Source: Ulota crispa
Taxonomy: Eukaryota; Streptophyta; Bryopsida; Orthotrichales; Orthotrichaceae
DNA length: 64,000 bases
Direction: 5' to 3'
Assembly (NCBI GenBank): GCA_963920765.1
Contig: OY987249.1
Span: 20,618,483-20,682,482 of the forward strand
The notes below the pieces were generated by a model, which saw nothing but the letters and a program-made list of their open reading frames with translations, did no database searches and had not been told where the DNA came from. The position numbers and the translations under genes are program-made. Position 1 is the stretch's first letter; each line of letters opens with the position of its first letter. Below are positions 35,501 to 44,822 of the stretch, piece by piece.

Positions 35501-37951
35501 TCAGGCAATGGCTTGCTGACTAGGCGACCAATGGAAGTATCAATCTTGTAAAGTTGTGAGGTCACAAAAAAATTCCAAATAGTCTGCACTATTCTATCCA
35601 AGAACTAAACTAGGTGTATGTTGAGGCTCATGCTTCAAGTGCCACTGCGGATGGATGTCTTGTAAAGTGAGACTAGCACCAGTTGGAAGCTTAGCAATCT
35701 CATGTGCACAAGGTAAATCCATGGTTGCGGATGATTGTAAGAAACACTTGTACTATTTTCTATCTCCTTCATCTCTTGCAGGTGGTTTTTGGCTCCTATC
35801 TTTTGCGTACCAAGTCATTTTGACTTGGAATTTTAGAGTAATGTTCACTTCAAAATTATAGACATTTAGCAATATTTTTGTTTTTTTTTAAAATTGTTTT
35901 GCTATTTTTGAACAATCCCTAAATAGGTGTCTACCTTGGCCATTCTGGGGTTTTTAGTACTATTTTGGGTCCAAAAAAGAGAATCTTGTGCCACAAATTA
36001 GGAAAGTTGTTTACTGTAGAGCATTACATGGATGTATAGAGGGGTTTTACAAAATTCTAAATTCCATGCAATGCACATTGTCTCAAAGTGGGCATCCAGT
36101 CTTCCTGCATTGGTGAAATAAAAAAAAATCCTCCAAAAACCACTTACATCAGGTGAAGCTACTCAAAGAGATAAAATATGATCATTTTTTGTTTTATTTT
36201 TTTGAATTATTTAACTATTTTCTATAAAAAAAAAGGAAATTGTCTTTTTATTAATAATTTTTGTCCCTCTGTTTTTGTGCATAAATTATAGATTTTTTTT
36301 TCTAGGTCTGAATTTTCATGAGTATGCTATTTTAAGTGTTTTACAAATTTTCCATATTTTATTTTATTTAAAAAAAATTATTTCAAAAGCTCATAGTATT
36401 ACCTAGTACTATCAGTTTTAAGGGTGTTTGAGACAAAATCGTGAAGTGTTTCTTACAACTACCCTTGCGCGGAATATCCTTGTGCATGGTGGTAATTTGC
36501 CTCCAATGGCCTTTTGTGCATTCATTTGCTCAATGCATAATGGGTAACATGCCCAAGCAGCTTGGAAAAGAGTTGAGTACGCAATGTATGTGGGACTGAG
36601 ATCAACTCATCTGCATGTGCGGTCTTTAATTCAGTAGCTTGATGGACCAATAGATGTGTGACGTGCTCTTGAAGAGCACGTAAATCACCTGAAGAAACCT
36701 GCACATAATGCTTGAGCATGGAGTGAGCACCTTCAACACAAGAAGTAGTTTTGGGTTGAAGGTGAGGGCATGTATTTGTCCATGCATTGACAAACTTTTG
36801 TTTGTGGGGAAGCCAAATCTGCTCAAGGTAAACCAAAAGCCCTCGAAGATCCTTAGCATTTGAAGAAAGTTTAGCCCACAGCTGATCAAATTTTTCTACC
36901 GTTGATACATGACAAATTTGTGACCACATTCTCATAAATTCTTCATGGCGCTTTCCATTGGAACATATTTCTTGACCTTGCTCAAAACATTTTGATTGTT
37001 GTGCCATAAACAAAAGAGGTGGCGGCAATTTGTAAAAAGAACAGCAATTGCCTTGCCGAGTGCTAAATTTGCATCCGTGACTAGCATTGCAAGAAAAGAG
37101 TGTTCAGTATAGAGTTTCTTCAGTTCTCTCAATGCCCAAAGATAGCCGCTTTGGTCCTCTTCCTGGAAAAAAGCAAATGCAACAAAAAATGTTGTGTTTT
37201 GGCCCGTTTGTCCTATAGTAGCCAATAGTGCTAATTGCAACCAATTTGTTTTGTAGGTGCAATCCATGATGAGCACAACGGCATACCGCAGAGCTAGCTT
37301 GATAGAATCGGGATGGGCAAAAAAGAGCCGCTGGACATTACCAGCCAAGCTACACACAATAGAGAATCAATACTTGCTATTCTTGAGCTCATCAAGCAAT
37401 GCCTGAATGGGTGAGTGTCTAGCTAGTAGTGCTTGTCACTGCTTAGCTTTCTCATTGTAAATTGTTCTAGCAATAACGTCTACTCTTGCGTCCTTAGTGT
37501 GGATGGTTGTTAGTGTTTGTCATGGTGCCACACCTGCAGAGGACTTTTTTGCGACACATTCTACCCCATATTTTGATAATTGTTGAGCCATTGGATGACC
37601 GCCCATGTTTGGTGAGGGCACATGATTATGCTCAATACACTTGGGCACCATTCTCCAAACACTATTGTAAACACGCCACACTTTCAACTTCCAAGAGTAG
37701 CCGATCAGTTGCGTACTAGTGTCACGTATTTGTTCCTCCTCAGGAACAGGTATGCGCTTTCTATATCGTCCACCATGGTCACAACCAAATTGAAGGCGGC
37801 CCCACTTGATGTTAGAACGTGCAATGACAACAACATAACCAGATGCAACACCAACAGCTTGAACATATGCAATTAGTGCCTCGCGACCCTCAAAAGTGCG
37901 CTGAAAATCAAGCTCCATGGTAACAAGGTCAAAGTCTACTGTTTTGATCAA
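35501..37951 (-). pseudogene. MULE transposase with FAR1/MuDR-like N-terminus, broken
   Basis: Reverse order: an N-terminal FAR1-like zinc-binding region (37951-37520: LQFGCDHGGRYRKR, MVPKCIEHNHVPS); a linker with DVIARTIYNEKAKQ, a TGA, then SPIQALLDEL (about 37500-37380); and the RNase-H-like core (37357-36932: LIMDCTYKTN with the first Asp, VTDANLALGKAI with the second, HLFCLWHNNQN). After a frameshift, 37028-36522 contains SCVEGAHSMLKHYV with the catalytic Glu. The C-terminal SWIM-type zinc finger starts KLPPCTRIFRA and finishes MDLPCAHEIAKL, but the two parts lie on either side of the 736-bp insertion at 35729-36464. At least two TGA stops and one frameshift abolish function. Confidence 0.85.
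35729..36464. mobile_element. 736-bp non-autonomous element with 4-bp target duplication, copy A (in the MULE transposase)
   Basis: Terminal inverted repeats: the right end reads inward GGGTAGTTGTAAGAAACACT and the left end GGATGATTGTAAGAAACACT. The 4-bp TTGC flanks both sides (35725-35728 and 36465-36468). Deleting the element and one TTGC joins the SWIM finger in frame. A homologous 734-bp copy lies at 62527-63260 with a different 4-bp duplication. Shared interior phrases include GAACATTACATGGAT-type sequence, CTCAAAGTGGGCATCCA and TTTACAAATTTTCCATATTTTA. No transposase inside. The superfamily is not identified. Confidence 0.85.
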
Positions 37952-37979
37952 TGCTATGTGAGAATTCTATTGCAGGCTC

Positions 37980-38245
37980 ATAATCGAAGAGATTGAGATG
38001 CTATCTGTGAGAATGCTATCAGTAAGAATTCTAGTATGAGTAACAGCCAGTCTCAGAATCATTGAAGAGATTCAGATGCTATGTGTGAGAATGCTCCCGG
38101 TGACTCGGTGTACCAGTATGAGTAACAGTAGTCAGGCTCAAAAGCTAAGAGATTGAGAGAGGGAATGAAGCAAATGAAATAAGCAAATCCTCATACCAAA
38201 TGAAGCAAATAGAATGAGCAGATCCTCATACCAAGTTTTGCCACT
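37980..38245. repeat. Tandem duplications in the MULE 5' region
   Basis: A phrase of about 78 bp (GAAGAGATTGAGATGCTAT, TGTGAGAATGCT, TATGAGTAACAG) occurs twice with a partial third copy. It is followed by a 35-bp unit (ATGAAGCAAATGAAATAAGC, then AAATCCTCATACCA) present twice. This lies upstream of the transposase frame and inside the right inverted repeat, and could be promoter or linker sequence. Confidence 0.65.
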
Positions 38246-38975
38246 ACTAGAGCTTGTATAGAGACATATTATGGACTTGTCGGTGAGAAAGTATTGCTAA
38301 GAATGCTTGCACAACTAACTTGATTCATTAGGGGGTTTCAATATCTCAAAAAAGGTGAACAAATGGTCGTGAACAAGTTTTCATTCATGGTGAATGTGAA
38401 GTCACAAAAGCAAACAAGTCATGAGGACCTCTAGGAGGTTCGCATGGCTCGTTCACGCGTGAACGACGTGAAGTCTCTCCCTCCTTGCCTCTCTCGCTAG
38501 TTCCACTTGTGTTCTCCCGCGCCCGCGCCTATTTGTGTTGTTGCCCATCCGCCTCTTAGATCTCGCTTTGCACCTCTAGACAATTGGATGCAGAGTTGAT
38601 TGCCAAGTTAAGGTCATTCAAGGAATTGCGATGCGCAAGAAGTGACAATGGTGAAGCTGAAGAGATTTTGATTAGAAGCGGACAATTGTGGAGACAAAGG
38701 GTTCTAGATTAGAAGCAACAATGATGGAGTTCAAGGGATCCGTACGGAATTAGTGATTGTGGGCAAAGTTGAAAGAATGTTGAATAGTTCACTACAATTC
38801 AGATATTTGAATGGGTGATTGCTAGGACATGAACGGTGGCTTGACTAACTTGTTCACCAATTTCATTCACGAGCACGAAATTGCCTTTGAACAACACATC
38901 TGAAACCCCCTATTATTCCTCCTTCAAGCTAACAAAGGGAATTAAAAGCACAATGAAATCTTAGATACTAACAAT

Positions 38976-39211
38976 ATTATAGATCTTATGTAGTATTTCC
39001 ACGGATTTATCTAGATCCTCATCCATGCAAACATATCAATGAATTAAGATGAAAGAAATTTATGATCACAGAGTTTGAGCAAATTTCAAATGTGGTGGTT
39101 GTATTGTAAAGTGAGTGGATTTAACTGAAGAGACAGTATTGATACTTGACAAGTGAGGTGGCAGTATCAATACCTGATAGGCTGACATGTGGGGTGGCAG
39201 CATCAAGACCC
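38976..39211 (-). repeat. MULE right terminal inverted repeat
   Basis: Inverse complement of 33926-34175 with about one difference per ten bases. It lacks one of the short outer subrepeats present on the left. The outer end is ATCAAGACCC followed by the target duplication TTTATTTA. Confidence 0.85.
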
Positions 39212-39219
39212 TTTATTTA

Positions 39220-40984
39220 TTATTAAAAAAATGATTCTAATGAAATGTTTAATGATTTGGATAATTTAATGCAAAGATGATATGCTTTGACAACGTGATT
39301 GGTGGATTTACAAAATGGCCCCTTGGTTTTAAAGGCAATTTTATATATAACTCTTTTACACATCACAAGGAGTGTATGAAGTTTTTACCAATAGAGATTA
39401 CATTCCTATAATTCAATAAAACATAATATCTAAGTCACAAATCTTTATGTTTTCTAGTTTACAGTAACATGATGTATTGAAAATGAATGCAACAATTTGA
39501 TGGAGTGATATCTCAAAGTTATGGTGTGTTATTGCAAATGGTGAATCACAAATCCAATACATCATCTTTGTAAAATGTAATGTTCAATTTGTATGCCTAC
39601 CATAGATACAAAAATATACTTGCTAGATGATAAAATAAACTTTCCTTAAGAATATGAAAATGTTTGACAATTTTTTTCCCTTATTAGAATTTTGCAGTTG
39701 GGTTCCATTTTTATAGTAAAGAAATAACATGTAAAATTTTAAAACAATTTATTTTATTCAACTTCTACGCTACGGTTTTGAAGCAAATATGTAGCAAAGA
39801 GTCTTTATTAATATAATCAATATTTTGAGATTCATCGCTTAGAGTTCTTAAGAAAAATAATAATATAAAAAATCAAGACCTGCAAACTTCTTTGTGCAAA
39901 ACTCTAATTAGACAAATAATAAATATTTGTACAAAATTATTTTTTTGTGCAAAATATAGGCTCAATCCCTTAAGAGCCAAATAATATTTTAGATAAATTA
40001 AAATGTGGAAATAAATTAGAAAGCAAAATTTAGATGAATGACTAAATATGATGGTTTCATAAAAATCTTGTAGACTATGACCTTAGATCATATTCATATA
40101 GTTGCATCTACCATCACTCTCACCAATATTCACCGATAAATTTTAAAAACCAATAAATTCAAATTTCTTCTCAAGTCGATTATAGGAACCAAAACTAGTG
40201 ATTTTTACAATGTGTTATTTCCTTTATATTGGTAATGCCAAATTCTACTTGTGGTGATTTTGAAAAATGTTTCTTTATAATTGCTTCTTGAAGTTAGTTT
40301 GACGGATTGTTATTTGAATTGGAAAAATCAAATTCTAAGTTAAAAAAATCTTTACCTGTAAATTGAAGAAAAATTGCAAAGTTTTTTTTGAAAATCTCCA
40401 AAAAATAAATGCTAAAGAACTATGATTAGAATCTATAGTATTATTAAGCTGGAAGAAAAATGTGCAAAAGGTGGTAGTTTACATATGACTATTGTTCAAA
40501 ATTTGCTCTCCTAGTTACTAAGAGCTTAAGCCTTGCTAAATCTTTGCTTAAACAATGGTTTCCATATAATGAGAATGAAGGGAATTAGAACTTTGTACAA
40601 ATTGCATGAATTTCAAAATTTAGTGGATCCAAAATGTAGTGCTTTGGACATTCAAGAGTTGATTTTGACACTGCATCAAAACTTACTTCATTTTTTTGAA
40701 TGACAAATAATATGGTATCTTTTTTAGGGTTGCTCATTGGTTCCACTAAATTCAAGTGCACAAGCTAAGGCATAAATTTGACATCTTCCTAGAAACATTG
40801 GGGTCAATTCTCTAGGGTCAATTATTCCTAATCTTTGAGTGTCAAGCTATCACTTTTTCTTTTGTCAATTTGTCAGTTTCTCAACATTCTAAATGTCCTC
40901 ATTTTTCTTGTTTTAATACTGGTCTTTATGTCCATTAAAAACTTGATTGAGTTCATATTATTTCATTACAAGTAAAAAGAATTA
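39220..40984. other. Gene-free AT-rich stretch
   Basis: No ORF with recognisable content and no clear tandem or inverted repeat seen between the MULE and the next MITE. Confidence 0.5.
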
Positions 40985-41180
40985 TATCTAAAAGAAACTT
41001 GCATTGGAACCCATTAAATTATGTCATGTAGTTTATGTTGAGTTCCATGTTCCCAACGCAAAATTTTGCTGAACAATGCAAAAAAATGTATTGTTCAGCA
41101 AAAAATTTGCATTGGGAACATGAAACTCAACATAAACTACATGACATAATTTAGTGAGTTCCAATGCAATTATATGAACA
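40985..41180. mobile_element. Foldback CACTA-type MITE, copy 1
   Basis: Arms of about 68 bp (41018-41086 and 41087-41153) are nearly perfect inverse complements with almost no loop: CATGTAGTTTATGTTGAGTT against AACTCAACATAAACTACATG, and so on. The outer ends (AAAGAAACTTGCATTGGAAC and GTTCCAATGCAATT) match the copy at 55647-55822, whose termini are CACTAGTAGAAACTTGC. The left terminus here is degraded. Confidence 0.7.
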
Positions 41181-41997
41181 ACATAGTTTACAAAAGTATA
41201 TATAAATACATGTATATTTTCTTTGCTCTTCACATGTAATTAGCAAAAACCATTGAAAACAAGAAGTACTCTATAAGTGGCAGCTATTCATGAGAATTCC
41301 TTTTTACAATCTTTTAAGAGTGAATTACTATTGGAAACTTTGACATTGCAATTATCGCATGTAATTCTGTCACAAGTTCATCCAAGCTTTACACACCACA
41401 TAAATATTGTGTGAGCAAACAAAAGAATTGTATGTTATTGGACAAAGCACGTGCGATGGCCTTTGAGGCTCATACACCATCTTTCTTATGGTTAGACGTT
41501 GTTTTCACCACTAACTACCTCACTAGTTGCTCTCCTACTTGAGCAAATTCTTGACTTAGTCCTTATCAACAAACACAACTAAATCAAGAATTTATAAAAC
41601 AAACTCTTAACTAACTAGAACATTAGGTATTTTAGTCTTGTTCTACATTGTATGAGGAAGGGATACTGGATTGTATATCCAACACTCCCCCTCAATCCAC
41701 TATTCAAAATAAAGGGATACCTTGAAATCTAAAGGTGAAGTTTCGGAGCATGGCTCAACAAGGTCACTAGTAAGCAATAACCTTTTTGAATTTGACAAAT
41801 GTTGTCAATTAGGGATTGTTCCTCATTTCCTAAACGTGAGTTTTGTTCAAGGGTTTCATTTAGGTGTCAGCCACTTAAATTACATTATAGTTTAATAATT
41901 ATTTTGAAAAGAGAAGCATCTTCTACAAGAAGTATTACTAAATATAGTTGTGAAAACAATTTATACACTTTGGTCATGTGAGAATGTTTCCAAAATA

Positions 41998-42588
41998 CTC
42001 CCTATATCCCAATATAAAGCTCCCAATTAGGCATAGTTCTTGTCCCACTAAAAAGCTCTTTTTGCTAATTTCAATTGTTGAGAAAGCGTTTGTCATGTAC
42101 AATGATCTCATGGGGGCAAGTTAAGCAATTAAAGAGCATTCCTCTCCTAATAAGCTTGGCCTTGTGGGCCCTTGCTCATATGAGGTACCATTGTTGCTAC
42201 TAATCTTTAAATCATCAATAATGAGGAGCTAGCAACATGTATAAATATGATACTTTTTGAATGGAATTTGGGTGCCTAAACGGCAACATCAAAGTTAGAG
42301 ATTTTGCACACATTTGGTAGATGGTATATTGATTCTAGAATGCATGTGTCATTAGTACAAAGACTAGAATAATGAGGAACCGGCAGCCTTCACAAACTAT
42401 GCACAAATATGGTACTTTTTGCATGGAATTTGGGTGTCTAAACGGCAACATAAAAACTTGAGATTTTGTAACTATTTGGTAGATGGTATATTGATTCTAG
42501 AATGCATTTGTCACTAGCATGATGACTAAAAGTGTTGTTAATCCCTCATGGAGAATTTTTTTGGAGTTTTATAATGGGACAGAGGGAG
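41998..42588. mobile_element. Non-autonomous mariner/Stowaway-like element
   Basis: 591 bp with inverted ends CTCCCTATATCCCAATATAA on the left and, read inward, CTCCCTCTGTCCCATTATAA on the right. TA flanks both sides, the canonical mariner target. CTCCCTCYGTCCC is the hallmark terminus of plant Stowaway/mariner-like elements. It is longer than usual Stowaway MITEs because the interior holds a 151-bp tandem duplication. No transposase. Confidence 0.8.
42217..42525. repeat. 151-bp tandem duplication inside the mariner-like element
   Basis: Copy 1 (42217-42367) and copy 2 (42368 to about 42525) share AATAATGAGGA, ATGGAATTTGGGTG, CTAAACGGCAACAT and TTTGGTAGATGGTATATTGA plus TTCTAGAATGCAT, at about 80% identity by eye. 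Confidence 0.85.
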
Positions 42589-42589
42589 T

Positions 42590-43605
42590 ATTATACATTG
42601 AGGAAGATAGTGTCCAAGCTTGATGCATTCCTAAGCCACTATGCAATAAGTTTCTTTTTCTTGGTTTTTTGCATGATTTCTCAAAAAATCAAATTGGAAA
42701 CAATACATGAGCAATTATGCTCTAAACAATAAAATCCAAAAAAAAAATCTACTTTGAAACAAAAGCAAACCAAACTAATGCAACAACTAAATAAAACAAG
42801 AAGAATCAAATTTAGTTGCATGCCCATTATTGCAGTTTACATAAGAATTTTGTTTAGAAGCATTAATCCTTCATCATCTTGAATAATAATCCAAACTAAT
42901 GTTGCACTATTCAAGCAAGAATCTATAAAACCTAAACAAATGTCTAATACTTTAATTAATACTCCATTCCTTTGCTTCAAGTTTGGAATTTATTAAGCTT
43001 GCAACCATTTCAACAATCCAACATTTTTGAAACCTACAAACTTAGGGCCTCAATACTCTAGACCTAATCAACAAGTACAATATAATTCCAAAAAGGCCAT
43101 GAAACTTAATTGCCTAAGAGTCCTACCTTCTCAGCCACTTTGACCATTTCACCTGTCAAGTTTAGGTTTACCGAATGTCAATTGTGCAACCGTCATGTCA
43201 CTACATGTATGTACAACTTCATGCAAGGCTCTAGTCATACTTGTGCCTTTGTAGCCTTGCCTACTCTAACCTCAATATACTTGAGAAATGTTCATGCAAC
43301 ACATACTTGGTAAGTGCATGTATAGCCCCACTATCACATGTAGGGAACTTTTACTTGCAATACCAAGTATTCCAACATGCAAGCCAAAAACAATAGCTAA
43401 CGAGGATGAATGACATTGTTTATTTCTCAAATTGTCATAAATAACAATTACTATAATATTTTTAGGCTGTACACATGCAGATTTAATTGGTTTGTGTCAT
43501 GCAACAAAAACAAAATTCAAATCTCTCCAAAATCCGTGTCAAATTTATGCTTTGTCACCCACTCTATGGATTCTCATTACTTTGAAGTGCTGGACTGGTG
43601 GCTAG
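42590..43605. other. Gene-free stretch upstream of the MAPKKK island
   Basis: AT-rich with only short ORFs lacking recognised domains. GC content rises sharply at about 43.6 kb. Confidence 0.45.
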
Positions 43606-43765
43606 GGACGAAGTGGGACGAAGCAGGACAAATCGGGACGAAGCAGGACGAAGCAGGACGAAGCCGGACGAAGCTGGACGAAGAGGGACGAAGCTGGACG
43701 AAGAGGGACGAAGCTGGACGAAGAGGGACGAAGCTGGACGAAGAGGGACGAAGCTGGACGGAGCT
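43606..43765. repeat. 10-bp minisatellite (GGACGAAGNN), 16 units
   Basis: Exact 10-bp periodicity; the later units alternate GGACGAAGCT and GGACGAAGAG, giving a 20-bp higher order. Only unit 3 loses the CpG and only the last unit departs at the next base. It lies about 1.2 kb upstream of the likely MAPKKK start codon, at the edge of the GC-rich island. It opens long fortuitous ORFs on both strands (Asp/Glu/Ala/Gly/Arg or Ser/Phe/Val/Pro/Leu/Arg repeats), which I do not call as genes. Confidence 0.95.
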
Positions 43766-43839
43766 GGGACGACTGGGGACTGGGAGAGGGAGCCGGTGGC
43801 GATGCCTGCTCACAGTGCTGGTGCTGTTGTAGGCTAGAG

Positions 43840-44822
43840 TGGTCCGTGCCGTCCATAGGCCAAAGGCCATACCCTTGGATCGATCAACATGTTGTCCGGC
43901 CTGCACTCACCTCTTGTCGCTCCTGCATTGCCCTCCTGCCTTCCGCAGTTCCGCCTCTCCGTCGCTGCCGCTGCCGCTGCCTTGCCCTTGCTCTTCCTCA
44001 CTCCTTGACTTCTTCTTTGCTCGCCTTCCTGCGGTAAGTTAGAGCTCCTTTCTAGCCGTTTAGTTTCGTTTCGTTGGGGTTTCTTGCATTTCAAATCCAC
44101 TCCTCACCTTTCGCTCCTTTTCCCCCCCTGGCTTCCTCGACTTTCACTCTCTTTCTCCCCGCTTTCCGCTTTCTCCTACGGGTGCGTGTCTCTGTCTTGC
44201 GCCTCTCTCTCCCTTCGCATTTTTCCATCCCCCCCCCCCCCCCCCCCCGGTCATTTTGTTTGCACTCCTCTTGGCTGTGGTTGCCGTTTCCTTCTCTGCG
44301 CGTCCCTAGGTCTACCTTGGGCGGTTCTGAGGCCATAGCTGGACGGGCTTCGAAGTCGGATTGCGGACCCTCGGATCTGGCTTGCATCATGATGCGTGAT
44401 CAGGTGCTGAGCGTTTCTGTCGAGAATGAAATATGAGAATAGGTGCTTGAAAGTCGTGCATTGTGCTGTCGCCATCTGCTTCGAAGTTGTATTCGCTCTG
44501 CTGATGCCTACCGCCGGCTTGGACCACATTTATGGCTGGTACACATTGGACAGGTTTTTAGTAAATTTCGTGGTGGAAGGTTTCGAGGAGCTTGACTATG
44601 ATTGGTAGGAAGTGGATTGTGTATTATAGATAGCTACTGGCTCTGGCGTGGTTGGTCGTATGGTGGTCCAACCGCTTTTCGCTGGTGTTTTGGATATATG
44701 CCGCCGGGCGGTATCGGGAAGCTGTTTGAATTTTGGCCAGTGCGAAAGTGGAGGTTGAACAGGAGGTTGTAAATTTAGTAGTAAGGAGAGATCAGAGAAG
44801 CTCTGGACAAGCAGGCAACAAC
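43840..44822 (+). promoter_or_regulatory. GC-rich promoter / 5' leader of the MAPKKK gene
   Basis: Pyrimidine-rich, CpG-rich DNA without a conserved coding signal. A consensus splice donor GTAAGT at 44034 suggests a 5' UTR exon with a leader intron. A possible acceptor is the CCAG at 44737-44740, but the exact one is uncertain. A run of 20 C lies at 44229-44248, and CT-rich tracts cover 44090-44300. The transcription start cannot be placed from sequence. Confidence 0.4.
44229..44248. repeat. Poly-C tract, 20 bases
   Basis: Uninterrupted C run in the leader region of the MAPKKK. It may be length-variable or an assembly-sensitive site. On the opposite strand it is poly-G and can form quadruplexes. 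Confidence 0.9.

Larger units (their letters stand above)
33926..39211 (-). mobile_element. Full-length Mutator-like element (MULE), 5.3 kb, internally coded on the reverse strand
   Basis: The element begins GGGTCTTGAT and ends ATCAAGACCC. The inverted repeats span about 33926-34175 and 38976-39211, roughly 90% identical by eye. An 8-bp flank TTTATTTA is present on both sides (33918-33925 and 39212-39219); MULEs usually make about 9. Inside, on the reverse strand, are a decayed transposase and a decayed OTU-like cysteine protease. It has itself received a 736-bp element (35729-36464) and a CACTA MITE (34302-34439). It is inactive as it stands, but both ends are preserved. Confidence 0.85.

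Noticed and set aside
43410-43906. Long ORFs on both strands through the GGACGAAG repeat
   Set aside because: Open frames arise from the 10-bp repeat in several frames at once; no conserved domain or start context.
44426-44608. 60-codon forward ORF in the MAPKKK leader
   Set aside because: No similarity to ANP N-termini, and it ends before the coding exon; more likely leader or intron sequence.
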